Of a stretch of DNA of 44,385 bases, positions 27,059 through 35,664 are shown in pieces. This DNA is from an uncultured beta proteobacterium (lineage in GTDB: Bacteria; Pseudomonadota; Gammaproteobacteria; Burkholderiales; Burkholderiaceae_C), in the NCBI GenBank assembly GCA_903897005.1, contig CAITZZ010000005.1, positions 1 to 44,385 of the forward strand, in the 5' to 3' direction. Positions within the stretch are counted from its first letter, which is position 1. Each line of letters begins with the position of its first letter. Both the position numbers and the translations under genes were made by a program. The notes beneath the pieces are model-generated. The model ran no database searches and had not been told where the DNA came from. It saw only the letters and a list, made by a program, of their open reading frames with translations.

Positions 27059-28228
27059 TCAGGGCTTTTTCAAAGCCGCTTTCCAGTCCCGGAATACGTC
27101 AATATCGAATCCATCGGGGTAAAACAGATAACCCGGCTTGTGGCCCTTCGTGTCGGTGACACCGTACTGCCAGATGAATTCCTTGGTCTTGCGGTCAATC
27201 ACCAGCACGCGATCACGCAGGTCGTCGACCACAAAGATGTCGCCCGTATCGGGCAACTCGCGGGCAATGCTCGAATGGTCCAGCATCTTCTCCCCGTCCT
27301 TGACAAAGTACTCCCAGCTGATCTTGCGCGTGGCCGGATCAAAGATCACGATGCGCCCGGGTTTCCAGAAATCTGCCACGATCACCTGCTTGCCATCGAC
27401 CGTCAAAAAGGCGTCGGACGGATAGCGGATATTGGGCGCCTGAACACTCCACAAGACCTTACCCTCACGCGTGATGCGAGAGATCCAGGAGCCGGAAATC
27501 TCTGTGACGAGAATGTCGCCGTTCTCCAGCGGCGTGGCACCATTGGGGTGTCCAAGTTGATGTGGCGGCTTGTGATTGCATTTGCCCGGCGTGCCCCATT
27601 GCGTTGCAATGCTGTTGTCCTTGGGATCAATGATCAGAATCCGGCAATTGCGGATATCGGCGGTGATGAACTTGCCGTCGGCCAGCAGATGCGCGTCGTC
27701 CGGATAATTCAGGAAGCCCGGCGCCTTGCCGCGAAAGTCAGGCGTGCCGTAGGTCCAGGTCAAGGCCTTCTTCTCGTAATCGACGATATGCACATCGAAG
27801 TTGTCCTCCTCGCTCACCGCCAGCAATTTGCCGTCCGGTGAAAAGTTCACATCCTCGTTGCCCCGATAAACCTTCAGGGCGGGTGACACAAACTCCCAGA
27901 CAATGCTCTTGTCAGGCGCGATTTCGATCAGGCGGTTGTTGCGCCGATCCGCAATCACCACCGGATACGGCAGCGGTTTGCCCCAGGACGGCACCGGATT
28001 CTTGCGGTTGCCCGTGATGGGCGGAATCGGGGGCAGAGCGACACCGGCCGAGACAATGCCAGCGCCGGTCATTTCCGCAGTCACCGTGACCTCGACCCCG
28101 GGTACTTTGGGCTTGCCTGCCTTGGTCGTGCCCTGGGCCCATGCCGTTGCTGCGCCAAGGCCCACTGCCAACAAGAGGGCGACCAAGGCGGCTTGCCTTG
28201 ATGCAACTCGTCGGGTGTTTTTGTTCAT
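27059..28228 (-). CDS. Exported beta-propeller protein of unknown function
   Basis: 389 residues: a Sec-type signal peptide (about 1-32, VALLLAVGLGAATAWAQG), a Pro-rich linker (VALPPIPPITGNRKNP), then repeated blocks of about 45 residues. Typical blocks are YPVVIADRRNNRLIEIAPDKSIVWEF, DNFDVHIVDYEKKALTWTYG, DIRNCRILIIDPKD and GDIFVVDDLRDRVLVIDRKTKEFIWQYG. The pattern of Asp, aliphatic and final Trp is that of NHL/PQQ-like propellers. No catalytic or metal site was recognised. It starts 31 bases after the carbonic anhydrase stop and probably shares the phaC-phaA transcript. Confidence 0.75.
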   Translation of the reverse strand: MNKNTRRVASRQAALVALLLAVGLGAATAWAQGTTKAGKPKVPGVEVTVTAEMTGAGIVSAGVALPPIPPITGNRKNPVPSWGKPLPYPVVIADRRNNRLIEIAPDKSIVWEFVSPALKVYRGNEDVNFSPDGKLLAVSEEDNFDVHIVDYEKKALTWTYGTPDFRGKAPGFLNYPDDAHLLADGKFITADIRNCRILIIDPKDNSIATQWGTPGKCNHKPPHQLGHPNGATPLENGDILVTEISGSWISRITREGKVLWSVQAPNIRYPSDAFLTVDGKQVIVADFWKPGRIVIFDPATRKISWEYFVKDGEKMLDHSSIARELPDTGDIFVVDDLRDRVLVIDRKTKEFIWQYGVTDTKGHKPGYLFYPDGFDIDVFRDWKAALKKP

Positions 28229-28259
28229 GAAATATTCCTTCTGAAATGCGCTGCGCTGT

Positions 28260-28958
28260 CTACCAGCTTTCCTGGACGACCCGCCCCTGCAGCTTTTGGG
28301 GGGCTCGAATGTTGTCGGCGAATCGTGTTCGCCAATAGGCGAGTTGCTCGGTCGACACCGTCAGCGGCTGCTTCATCACCAGCCAAGTCACGCCCTCGGT
28401 ACAGGGTGACGCCGTGAGAGAACCTTCATATCGGTAATAAGCGTGTCCGGGGGGCAGCAGGGCCGCAGGGTCGGCCTTGGCATCCGCCATGGTGTGATCG
28501 CCACCGGCGCGCGCCGGAATCCGAGGCCACAACGCTGCCAGCGCTGCGTTCTCTGCGCCCTGACGAAACAGCACGACCAGGGCCAGCAACTGGCCCGACT
28601 GGCTCTTGTGCAGCAGGTGCGCCGCCATGGGAAACTCCTCGCCCGCTATCCGGTCACCGCCCGGCGTGTGAAAGTGAAACTGCTGCAGCGTGTAGCTCTC
28701 TTTGCCGATCAGCAGCCGGCTGCCCTTGGCAATGCGCACCCTGGCGGTGTGCCCGTCATTGGCGATCCTGAGTGGCGACTGCCGATACTGAAAATCCAGC
28801 GCAGCCATCTCTTGCCTGACCGGCGCCACGATGTCCACCGGCGACTGTTTGCGCCCGGTTTGACACAGGGAACTTTCAGCCCGCAGCAGTTGCGGCGAGA
28901 ACAGCAGTGCCCAGATCACTGGAGCACTGCCGGTGCGCAACAGCAAGGTCAGATTCAA
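28260..28958 (-). CDS. Exported alpha-type carbonic anhydrase-like protein
   Basis: 232 residues from a TTG at 28958 that overlaps the phaA stop (TTGA). An earlier GTG at 29000 would put 14 charged residues in front of the signal peptide. After the signal (about 1-27) come KQSPVDI, QFHFHTP and MAAHLLH, giving the three zinc ligands H95, H97 and H114, and the C-terminal GSLTASPCTEGVTWLVM. Two normally invariant acids are missing. The usual PSEH/PSEN reads PGGD, and the usual MExH reads MAAH. Hydration activity may be altered. Periplasmic location is expected. Confidence 0.87.
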   Translation of the reverse strand: MNLTLLLRTGSAPVIWALLFSPQLLRAESSLCQTGRKQSPVDIVAPVRQEMAALDFQYRQSPLRIANDGHTARVRIAKGSRLLIGKESYTLQQFHFHTPGGDRIAGEEFPMAAHLLHKSQSGQLLALVVLFRQGAENAALAALWPRIPARAGGDHTMADAKADPAALLPPGHAYYRYEGSLTASPCTEGVTWLVMKQPLTVSTEQLAYWRTRFADNIRAPQKLQGRVVQESW

Positions 28959-30133
28959 CGCTCGATCGTCAGCGCCACGCCCATGCCGCCACCGATGCAC
29001 AGGGACGCGATGCCTTTCTTGGCGTCGCGGCGCTGCATTTCATGCAGGAGCGTCACCAGAATGCGGCAACCAGACGCGCCAATCGGATGCCCAATGGCGA
29101 TGGCACCGCCATTGACATTGACTTTGGAGGTGTCCCAGCCCATCTGCTGGTTGACCGCGCAGGCCTGGGCGGCAAAAGCTTCGTTGATCTCCAACAGGTC
29201 CAGATCGGCCGCCTGCCAGCCGGCGCGTGCCAGCGCCTTCTGCGACGCCGGAACCGGGCCCATGCCCATCAGCGCCGGATCCAGCCCACTGGTGGCAAAG
29301 CTGGCAATCCGGCCCATCGGCTTGAGCCCCAGGGCAGCCGCCTTCTTCGCACTCATCACCATCACGGCAGCAGCACCATCATTGATGCCAGAGGCATTGC
29401 CAGCGGTCACACTACCGGCCTTGTCAAAAGCCGGACGCAAGCCCGCCAAGGCGTCTGCGTTGGTCTTGCGGTTGAGGTATTCATCGGCCGCAAAAACAAT
29501 AGCATCGCCCTTCTTCTGTGGGATGCTGATGGACACGATTTCGTCCTTGAACCTGCCGGCGTCCTGCGCCGCGGCAGCCTTCTGCTGACTGGCCAGCGCC
29601 AGCGCATCCTGCATGGCGCGCGTGATGCCGTACTGCTTGGCCACATTCTCGGCCGTGACGCCCATGTGGTACTGGTTGTAGACGTCCCACAAGCCGTCGA
29701 CGATCATGGAATCGATCATCTTCCAGTCGCCCATGCGCTGGCCGTCCCGCGATCCCTGCAAGATATGGGGCGAGGCGCTCATGTTCTCCTGGCCACCCGC
29801 GATGACGATCTCACTGTCGCCCCAGGCAATCGCCTGCGCTGCCAGCATGACGGCTTTGAGGCCGGAACCACAAACCGCATTGATCGTCAGCGCCGGCGTT
29901 TCCTTCGCCAGACCACTCTTGATCAGCGCCTGACGCGCCGGATTCTGACCGGCGCCAGCAGCCAGCACCTGACCCAGGATCACTTCACCAATCTGGTCGG
30001 CGCCCAGACCGGTGCGAGCCAGCAAATCCTTGATAACCGCCGCACCCAGTTCGGGCGCTGAAATCTTGGCCAGGCTGCCGCCAAATTTACCAACGGCGGT
30101 ACGGGCAGCGGAAACGATAACGATGTCTTCCAT
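28955..30133 (-). CDS. phaA: Acetyl-CoA acetyltransferase (beta-ketothiolase)
   Basis: 392 residues, full-length biosynthetic thiolase. Condenses two acetyl-CoA to acetoacetyl-CoA. The nucleophile is C88 (INAVCGSGLKAV), with H349 (GHPIGASGCR) and C379 (SLCIGGGMGVAL) completing the active site. NEAFAAQA is also present. ATG at 30133 follows GGAGAG. It lies 31 bases downstream of phaC and its stop overlaps the carbonic anhydrase start, so translation of the two may be coupled. The product feeds phaB and also meets the scoAB reaction encoded 10 kb away. Confidence 0.97.
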   Translation of the reverse strand: MEDIVIVSAARTAVGKFGGSLAKISAPELGAAVIKDLLARTGLGADQIGEVILGQVLAAGAGQNPARQALIKSGLAKETPALTINAVCGSGLKAVMLAAQAIAWGDSEIVIAGGQENMSASPHILQGSRDGQRMGDWKMIDSMIVDGLWDVYNQYHMGVTAENVAKQYGITRAMQDALALASQQKAAAAQDAGRFKDEIVSISIPQKKGDAIVFAADEYLNRKTNADALAGLRPAFDKAGSVTAGNASGINDGAAAVMVMSAKKAAALGLKPMGRIASFATSGLDPALMGMGPVPASQKALARAGWQAADLDLLEINEAFAAQACAVNQQMGWDTSKVNVNGGAIAIGHPIGASGCRILVTLLHEMQRRDAKKGIASLCIGGGMGVALTIER

Positions 30134-30164
30134 TTGATCTCTCCAGAGTAAAAATAAAAAAGTG

Positions 30165-31889
30165 TCAAGCCTTGGCTTTCACGTAGCGACCGGGCGCAGC
30201 CTCGATCGCCTTGTGTTTGCCCTTGCCATAAGTCTTGGGTGCGGCAATCTGCTTGCCGGCGTGAGCCTTGAGCCACTGCGACCAGTCACCCCACCAGCTG
30301 CCCGCGTGCTCGCTGGCACCAGCGAACCACTCGGCCTGGGTCTTGGGAAACTTGCCGTCCTCGCGCGTCCAGTGACTGCGCTTCTTGGCCGCAGGGGGAT
30401 TGATGACACCGGCGATATGACCCGAGGCGCCCATCACGAAACGCTTCTTGCCGGCCAAGGCCTGGGTCGAGGCGTAGGCACCGCCGATGGGAACGATGTG
30501 ATCCTCGCGCGAGCCATAAATGTAGACCGGCATGTCCAGTGTGCGCAAATCGACGCCGACGCCGCAAACCGTCGCTGTTCCTGGTTTGACCAGCCTGTTT
30601 TCCAGGTAGGTGTTGCGCAGATACCAGGCGTAAAAAGGCCCCGGCAGGTTGGTTGAGTCGCTGTTCCAGTAAAGCAGGTCAAAGGCGGGTGGTGTCTCGC
30701 CCTTGAGGTAATTGCCAACCACGTAATTCCAGACCAGATCATTGGGGCGCAGAAAACTGAAAGTGCTGGACAAATCCTTGCCCTTCATCAGGCCGCCCGC
30801 TCCCATCTCCTTTTCGCGGTAATTGACGAACGATTCATCGATGAAAACGTCCAGCACACCGGTGTCAGAGAAGTCCAGGAAGGAGGTCAGAAAAGTCGCG
30901 CTGGACACCGGCTTCTGGCCACGCGCGGCCAGCACCGCCAGCGCGCAACCCAGCAGCGTCCCGCCCACGCAAAAGCCCAGCGCATTGACGCTCTTGGCAG
31001 CGCTGATTTCCTGCACGACCGCGATCGCCTTGATGACGGCATCCTCAACGTAATCGTCCCAGCTCTTTTTCGCCAGCGTTGCATCGGGGTTGCGCCAGCT
31101 CACGACAAAGGTGCGGTGGCCCTGCGCCACCGCATAGCGGATCAGCGAGTTTTCGGGCTGCAGGTCCAGAATGTAGAACTTGTTGATGCAGGGCGGCACC
31201 AGCAGGAAGGGCCTCTCATAGACTTTGGCCGTCAGTGGTTTGTATTCAATCAGCTGAAACAGCTCGTTTTCAAACACGACGGCGCCCTCGGTCGTCGCAA
31301 CGTTCTTGCCGACCTCAAAAACACTCTCGTCGGTCATCGAAACATGACCCTGGCGCATATCGTGAATCAGGTTGCCAAGGCCCTTGGCAATGCTTTCACC
31401 CTGGGTCTCGATCGCCAGCTTTTGTGCCTCGGCGTTGAAGGCCAGAAAATTGCTTGGCGCCGCGGCAGCGGTCAACTGCTCCACCGCAAAGCGGATGCGC
31501 GCGCGCGTCTTGGCGTCGGTCTGCACCGCATCCGCCAGCCCCATCAGCGTGCGAGCATTAAGCAGATAAGCGGCAGCGGAAAAAGAGGCCAGCGGGTTGT
31601 TGTCCCAGGCCTCGGCGGCAAACCGTTTGTCCTTGGGTCTTTGGGTGCCGTGCATACCCTGGGTCCACAAACCGGCCGCGTCTCTGAGGTACTGTTGCTG
31701 CAGTTCCTGCAATTTTTCCGGCGCAAAGCTGATATCGGGTGGTTTGGGTGGCGGCGTCGCGCCGCCAACGCCCGCTGCGCCCAAATCAACGTTCTGCAAA
31801 GCGCTCAGGGCCTGGCTCCAGTTGTCAGCCAGCGACTGCTGAAACTGCTGCACCGATTGCGCCCAAAAATCAGAGGATTCCTTCGTCAT
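30165..31889 (-). CDS. phaC: Class I polyhydroxyalkanoate synthase
   Basis: 574 residues. Polymerises (R)-3-hydroxyacyl-CoA on the surface of PHA granules. The lipase-like box is GFCVGG with the catalytic C307; D463 (GSREDHIVP) and H491 (GASGHIAGVINPP) complete the triad. The N-terminal region NNPLASFSAAAYLLNARTLMGL and the length are those of class I synthases, which work without PhaE or PhaR subunits. First gene of a probable phaC-phaA-carbonic anhydrase-propeller transcript. The gap of 123 bases to pgeF holds an AGGA ribosome site but no promoter I could assign. Confidence 0.97.
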   Translation of the reverse strand: MTKESSDFWAQSVQQFQQSLADNWSQALSALQNVDLGAAGVGGATPPPKPPDISFAPEKLQELQQQYLRDAAGLWTQGMHGTQRPKDKRFAAEAWDNNPLASFSAAAYLLNARTLMGLADAVQTDAKTRARIRFAVEQLTAAAAPSNFLAFNAEAQKLAIETQGESIAKGLGNLIHDMRQGHVSMTDESVFEVGKNVATTEGAVVFENELFQLIEYKPLTAKVYERPFLLVPPCINKFYILDLQPENSLIRYAVAQGHRTFVVSWRNPDATLAKKSWDDYVEDAVIKAIAVVQEISAAKSVNALGFCVGGTLLGCALAVLAARGQKPVSSATFLTSFLDFSDTGVLDVFIDESFVNYREKEMGAGGLMKGKDLSSTFSFLRPNDLVWNYVVGNYLKGETPPAFDLLYWNSDSTNLPGPFYAWYLRNTYLENRLVKPGTATVCGVGVDLRTLDMPVYIYGSREDHIVPIGGAYASTQALAGKKRFVMGASGHIAGVINPPAAKKRSHWTREDGKFPKTQAEWFAGASEHAGSWWGDWSQWLKAHAGKQIAAPKTYGKGKHKAIEAAPGRYVKAKA

Positions 31890-32012
31890 GCTGTGTCCTG
31901 TTTACTTAGCCTATCCAAGTAGAAACCCGAGTATCTCAGGTCCGGCCCTTCAAAATACTGACATTTTCCAGCCAACCACGATTGTCCCGCAGTTCGAGCC
32001 GGTCGCGAGCGG

Positions 32013-32786
32013 TCAGGCCAGCCAGATGCAGGCAGCCATGCGGCCGCTGACGCCATCCCGCCGGTGCGAGAAATAGCGCGCCGGATCGCTCACGGTGCAC
32101 CAGGCTCCTGTACCGTCATTGCCATAAATCCTGCGCACGCCCAGAGCGTTCAGGCGAAGTCGAGCCAGGCCCGGCAGATCAGCCAGCCATTTTTCGCCCG
32201 CCACAGCAGCAAACAGCGCGGCCGCCGCCGAATCCTGCGAGACAAAGGCATTGCGCACATCACTGCCCACGACAAAAGCCTGCTGTCCGATGCATGGCCC
32301 AAGCCAGGCCAGCATGCCGGATCGAGCACTCGGCGCATCGCCACCCGGCAACAAGTCCAGCGCTGACAAGACGGACTCCAGAATGCCAGGACCGCCCTGC
32401 CCGGCCAGACCGCGCCAGCCCGCATGCGCTGCCGCCACCACACTGCCGCGCTCGTCGGTCAGCAAGACCGGCAGGCAATCGGCCGCCATGACCGTGCAGA
32501 CAAGCCCGGCCTGCTGGGTGCAGCAAGCGTCTGCCTCGGTGCCATCAGCGCTCGCATCAGACAGCCTGAGGGTCTGCACACCGTGCACCTGCTTCAGGAA
32601 GATGGGTCGCGCCCCCAGCACCTGGCGCAGCAAGAATCGGTTGGCAGCAACGGCGGCCGGGCTATCGCCCACATGGTCACCCAGATTCAGGGAATCAAAC
32701 GGCGCTGCGGAACGGCCTCCCACGCGCGTCGTGCACAGTGCCCGCACCTGAGGCGCAGCCGGCCATTGCGGTACAAGCCAGTCCAT
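32013..32786 (-). CDS. pgeF: Peptidoglycan editing factor PgeF (YfiH, multicopper polyphenol oxidase-like fold)
   Basis: 257 residues of the DUF152/YfiH family. E. coli PgeF removes wrongly incorporated residues from peptidoglycan precursors; other members have been described as purine nucleoside phosphorylases. The metal ligands expected for the family are visible in LKQVHGVQTL, AADCLPVLL and AAHAGWRGL. The start at 32786 gives the typical MDWLVPQWPAAP opening. It follows ycaO by 25 bases on the same strand. Confidence 0.92.
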   Translation of the reverse strand: MDWLVPQWPAAPQVRALCTTRVGGRSAAPFDSLNLGDHVGDSPAAVAANRFLLRQVLGARPIFLKQVHGVQTLRLSDASADGTEADACCTQQAGLVCTVMAADCLPVLLTDERGSVVAAAHAGWRGLAGQGGPGILESVLSALDLLPGGDAPSARSGMLAWLGPCIGQQAFVVGSDVRNAFVSQDSAAAALFAAVAGEKWLADLPGLARLRLNALGVRRIYGNDGTGAWCTVSDPARYFSHRRDGVSGRMAACIWLA

Positions 32787-32811
32787 CAGCGTTGTCAGCC
32801 GTTGCGGCGCG

Positions 32812-34542
32812 TCAGGCAGTGCGCGGATGCACCTTGTCGTAGGCCATCAGCAATTTGCGATGCATCTCACAAGCTTCAAGACTCAGCCCGGGCGAAGGCA
32901 AACCCATGAAGCGATCTGTCTGCATGATCAGCGCGTGCGCCTGCGCCACGGCCCCTGCACCATAGAGCTGACGCAGGGCATCCAGGTAGGGACCGCTGTC
33001 ACCCATGTCAGCCAGGTTGATCAGTGTCTCAATGCAGGCGTAAACGTTGCGACGCTGTGGATTGAGCTGATCGAAGTGCCGGATCCAGTCGCAGCCCTCC
33101 AGCGTGGCCGCCTCGTCGCCAATGGCCAGCGCCAGCAGCGTCTTGAGTTCGCCGATGCGCAGGTCGCTCCAGAACGATCCGGCGTCTGCCGCCAGACCGA
33201 TGACTGCGGCCACCGGACGCTGGTCCGCCAGGGCAGACTCGTTCAGGGTCTCCAGCAGATCAGCGCATTCCTGGTCGTCCAGATCGCCCAGATTGAGAAT
33301 CGCCTCGCGGATCTCGTTGCCAACGCTGTTGTTCTCGAACTCCAGGTCGTCCACCGGGTAGATTTCTGACATCCCCGGTACCAGCACGCGGCAGGCGTAG
33401 ACCCCCAGGTGGGTGAAATCAGCGATGTAAACGTCGAATCCATCGCGCTGGATGCGCTCGATCGACCACGCATAGTCCTCGGCTGTGCTGTTGCTGAAGT
33501 TCCAGTCACAAAACTCGAAATCGGGCTGATCGCCAAGAAACTTCCAGTGGATGACGCCGCTGGAATCGACGAAATGAATTTCGATGTTGGTTGAACTGGC
33601 TACTTCTTCCAGATCGAAGCCAGGGACCGGAAAGCCGGCCAAGGCGTCCAGCGCCCGACCCTGCAGCAGTTCGGTCAAGGCCCGCTCCAAGGCAATCTCA
33701 AAGCGCGGATGGGCGCCGAAACTGGCGTAACAACCCTGATCCTGCGGGTGCAGCAGTGTCACATTCATCACGGGATACTGCCCACCCAGGGAAGCGTCCT
33801 TCACCAGAATGCCAAACCCTGCGGCACGCAGGGCATCGATACCGGCGGCGATACGCGGATAGCGTCCGATCACCACCTCAGGCACATCGGGCAGGCACAG
33901 GCCTTCGCTGATGATGCGAAACTTGATATGGCGTTCGAAAATTTCCGACAAGGCCTGGGTGCGGGCTTCGGCCTCGGTGTTACCCGCCGACATGCCGTTG
34001 CTGACGTACAGGTTGCCAATGATGTTGACCGGAAACCAGGTAGTCGCCCCGTCGCGCTGACGCACATAGGGAATGGCACAAATACCGCGCTCGACATTGC
34101 CCGAATTGAACTCGACCAGGCTGCCAGCATCAACCGTACCTTCCGGGTTGTAAAAGGCTTGCAGCTTCGGGTTGAGCAGTTCTGCCGGCCAGGCCGCATC
34201 AGGCGGCACCGCAAACCAGCGCTCCTGCGGATAGTGAACATAAGGGCGATCGGCAAGCTCCGGCCCCAGGTAATAGTGGGTCCAGAAATAGTTGGTGGAG
34301 AGGCGCTCCAGGAATTCACCCAACGCACTGGCCAGGCAGGCCAGCCGGGTCGCGCCCTTGCCGTTGGTGAACAACAGCGGGCAATCCCGGTCCCGAATGT
34401 GTACCGACCAGATCCCCTCCACCGGATTGAGCCAGCTGCGCTCCTCGATGTGAAAACCGAGCGCCTGCAAACGCGTTTGCAGCGTCTGGATGGTGGACTC
34501 GAGTGAGGCGTCTTTGCCGGGGATGAAGTTTTCGGTGTGCAT
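32812..34542 (-). CDS. ycaO: YcaO-domain protein, E. coli YcaO orthologue
   Basis: 576 residues from ATG at 34542; an ATG four codons earlier is possible. Close to E. coli YcaO across its whole length: NFIPGKDASLEST, SWLNPVEGIWSVHIRD, FTNGKGATRLACLASALGE, NIIGNLYVSNGMSAGNT and FASFGAHP-like YASFGAHPRFE. YcaO enzymes use ATP to activate amide backbones; E. coli YcaO is linked to RimO-dependent methylthiolation of ribosomal protein S12. The C-terminal 150 residues are TPR-like and helical. No precursor peptide gene or RimO gene is adjacent, so a ribosome-related role is more likely than natural-product synthesis. Confidence 0.92.
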   Translation of the reverse strand: MHTENFIPGKDASLESTIQTLQTRLQALGFHIEERSWLNPVEGIWSVHIRDRDCPLLFTNGKGATRLACLASALGEFLERLSTNYFWTHYYLGPELADRPYVHYPQERWFAVPPDAAWPAELLNPKLQAFYNPEGTVDAGSLVEFNSGNVERGICAIPYVRQRDGATTWFPVNIIGNLYVSNGMSAGNTEAEARTQALSEIFERHIKFRIISEGLCLPDVPEVVIGRYPRIAAGIDALRAAGFGILVKDASLGGQYPVMNVTLLHPQDQGCYASFGAHPRFEIALERALTELLQGRALDALAGFPVPGFDLEEVASSTNIEIHFVDSSGVIHWKFLGDQPDFEFCDWNFSNSTAEDYAWSIERIQRDGFDVYIADFTHLGVYACRVLVPGMSEIYPVDDLEFENNSVGNEIREAILNLGDLDDQECADLLETLNESALADQRPVAAVIGLAADAGSFWSDLRIGELKTLLALAIGDEAATLEGCDWIRHFDQLNPQRRNVYACIETLINLADMGDSGPYLDALRQLYGAGAVAQAHALIMQTDRFMGLPSPGLSLEACEMHRKLLMAYDKVHPRTA

Positions 34543-34631
34543 GGGTGCCAGCATACCGCACGCCAGGCGCCCGAGGCGCTGGCGCTAAACTCGGGCCTCA
34601 GACGATGGAACACTGCCTGCTGGAGACTTTC

Positions 34632-34934
34632 ATGATTCTTGAACTCGCCGATATTCGCATTCACCCTGGTCAGAACGCCGCTTTTGAAGAGGCGATCGTG
34701 CGCGGCTTGAAGCGTGTCATCCATGAAGTCAAGGGGTTTCAAGGCTACAAGGTCAACCGAGGTATTGAAAGCAGCGAGCGCTACGTTCTTCAGATATTCT
34801 GGGACACGCTGGAAGATCACACCGTCGGATTTCGCCAGTCCAGTGCCTTCACCGAGTGGCGCTCCATCGTCGGTCCGTTCTTTGCAGCCCCCCCGGTCGT
34901 CGAGCATTTTGAGCTCGTTGCCAAATCCGCCTGA
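34632..34934 (+). CDS. ABM-fold (antibiotic biosynthesis monooxygenase-like) small protein
   Basis: 100 residues from ATG at 34632, with GGAGA upstream. The frame is open further upstream but without likely coding. The pattern ILELADIRIHPGQNAAFEEAI, then VKGFQGYKVNRGIES and YVLQIFWDTLEDHTVGFR, is that of the dimeric alpha-beta barrel (ABM) family. Members include small monooxygenases, haem-degrading enzymes and isomerases, and many have no known activity. It is 15 bases before the FAH-family gene, so the two may act on the same substrate. It is divergent from ycaO. Confidence 0.8.
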   Translation: MILELADIRIHPGQNAAFEEAIVRGLKRVIHEVKGFQGYKVNRGIESSERYVLQIFWDTLEDHTVGFRQSSAFTEWRSIVGPFFAAPPVVEHFELVAKSA

Positions 34935-34949
34935 AGAAAGAAAGATGAC

Positions 34950-35645
34950 ATGAGCTACGTTTTCAATCCTGCCCCGGTCGTCTCGGTCCCCGTATTTGGC
35001 AGCGCCCTGCGCTTTCCGGTGCATCGCATCTACTGCGTGGGACGCAACTACGAAGAGCATGCCAAGGAGATGGGTTTCAGCGGCCGCGAAGCACCCTTTT
35101 TCTTCATGAAGCCGGCCGATGCGCTGCTCGTGGTCAAGCCCGGCGAAACAGGCAACATGCCCTACCCGACGCTGACCAAGAACCTGCACCACGAAATCGA
35201 ACTGGTGGTGGCGCTTGGCAAAGGTGGCAAGAATATCTCGGCTGCGGACGCACACAAGCACATCTTTGGCTACGCCGTTGGCCTCGACATGACGCGCCGT
35301 GATCTGCAAAACGAAATGAAGAAACTGGGCCGCCCCTGGTCCATCAGCAAGGGCTTTGACCACTCGGCACCGATCGGCGCGATCACCCCCGCTGCCGACG
35401 CGCCCGACATTGCCAGCGCCGAAATCCTGCTGCAGGTGAACGGCCAGCAACGCCAGCGCAGCCAGATCGCCAAGTTGATCTGGAACATCAGCGAAGTCAT
35501 CGAGCACCTGTCGGCGGCCTGGGAACTGCAAAGCGGTGACCTGATCTACACCGGCACGCCCGAGGGCGTCGGTGCGGTGGTCGCGGGCGACAGCATGAGC
35601 GCTGGCGTTACCGGGCTGCAATCGATCACGGTCACGGTTGCCTAG
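34950..35645 (+). CDS. Fumarylacetoacetate hydrolase (FAH) family protein
   Basis: 231 residues. Small FAH-fold enzymes hydrolyse or decarboxylate 1,3-diketones and oxaloacetate-like acids. Seen: IYCVGRNYEEHAKEMG, FFFMKPADAL, the metal ligands E and E in HHEIELVVALG and D in GYAVGLDMTRRD, the substrate KGFDHSAPIG, and IYTGTPEGVG near the C-terminus. Close relatives act as acylpyruvase/oxaloacetate decarboxylase or in aromatic breakdown. Substrate unknown here. Co-directional with the ABM gene (15 bases) and the Nudix gene (19 bases). Confidence 0.92.
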   Translation: MSYVFNPAPVVSVPVFGSALRFPVHRIYCVGRNYEEHAKEMGFSGREAPFFFMKPADALLVVKPGETGNMPYPTLTKNLHHEIELVVALGKGGKNISAADAHKHIFGYAVGLDMTRRDLQNEMKKLGRPWSISKGFDHSAPIGAITPAADAPDIASAEILLQVNGQQRQRSQIAKLIWNISEVIEHLSAAWELQSGDLIYTGTPEGVGAVVAGDSMSAGVTGLQSITVTVA

Positions 35646-35664
35646 AGCGCCTAGCGCCGAGGCC

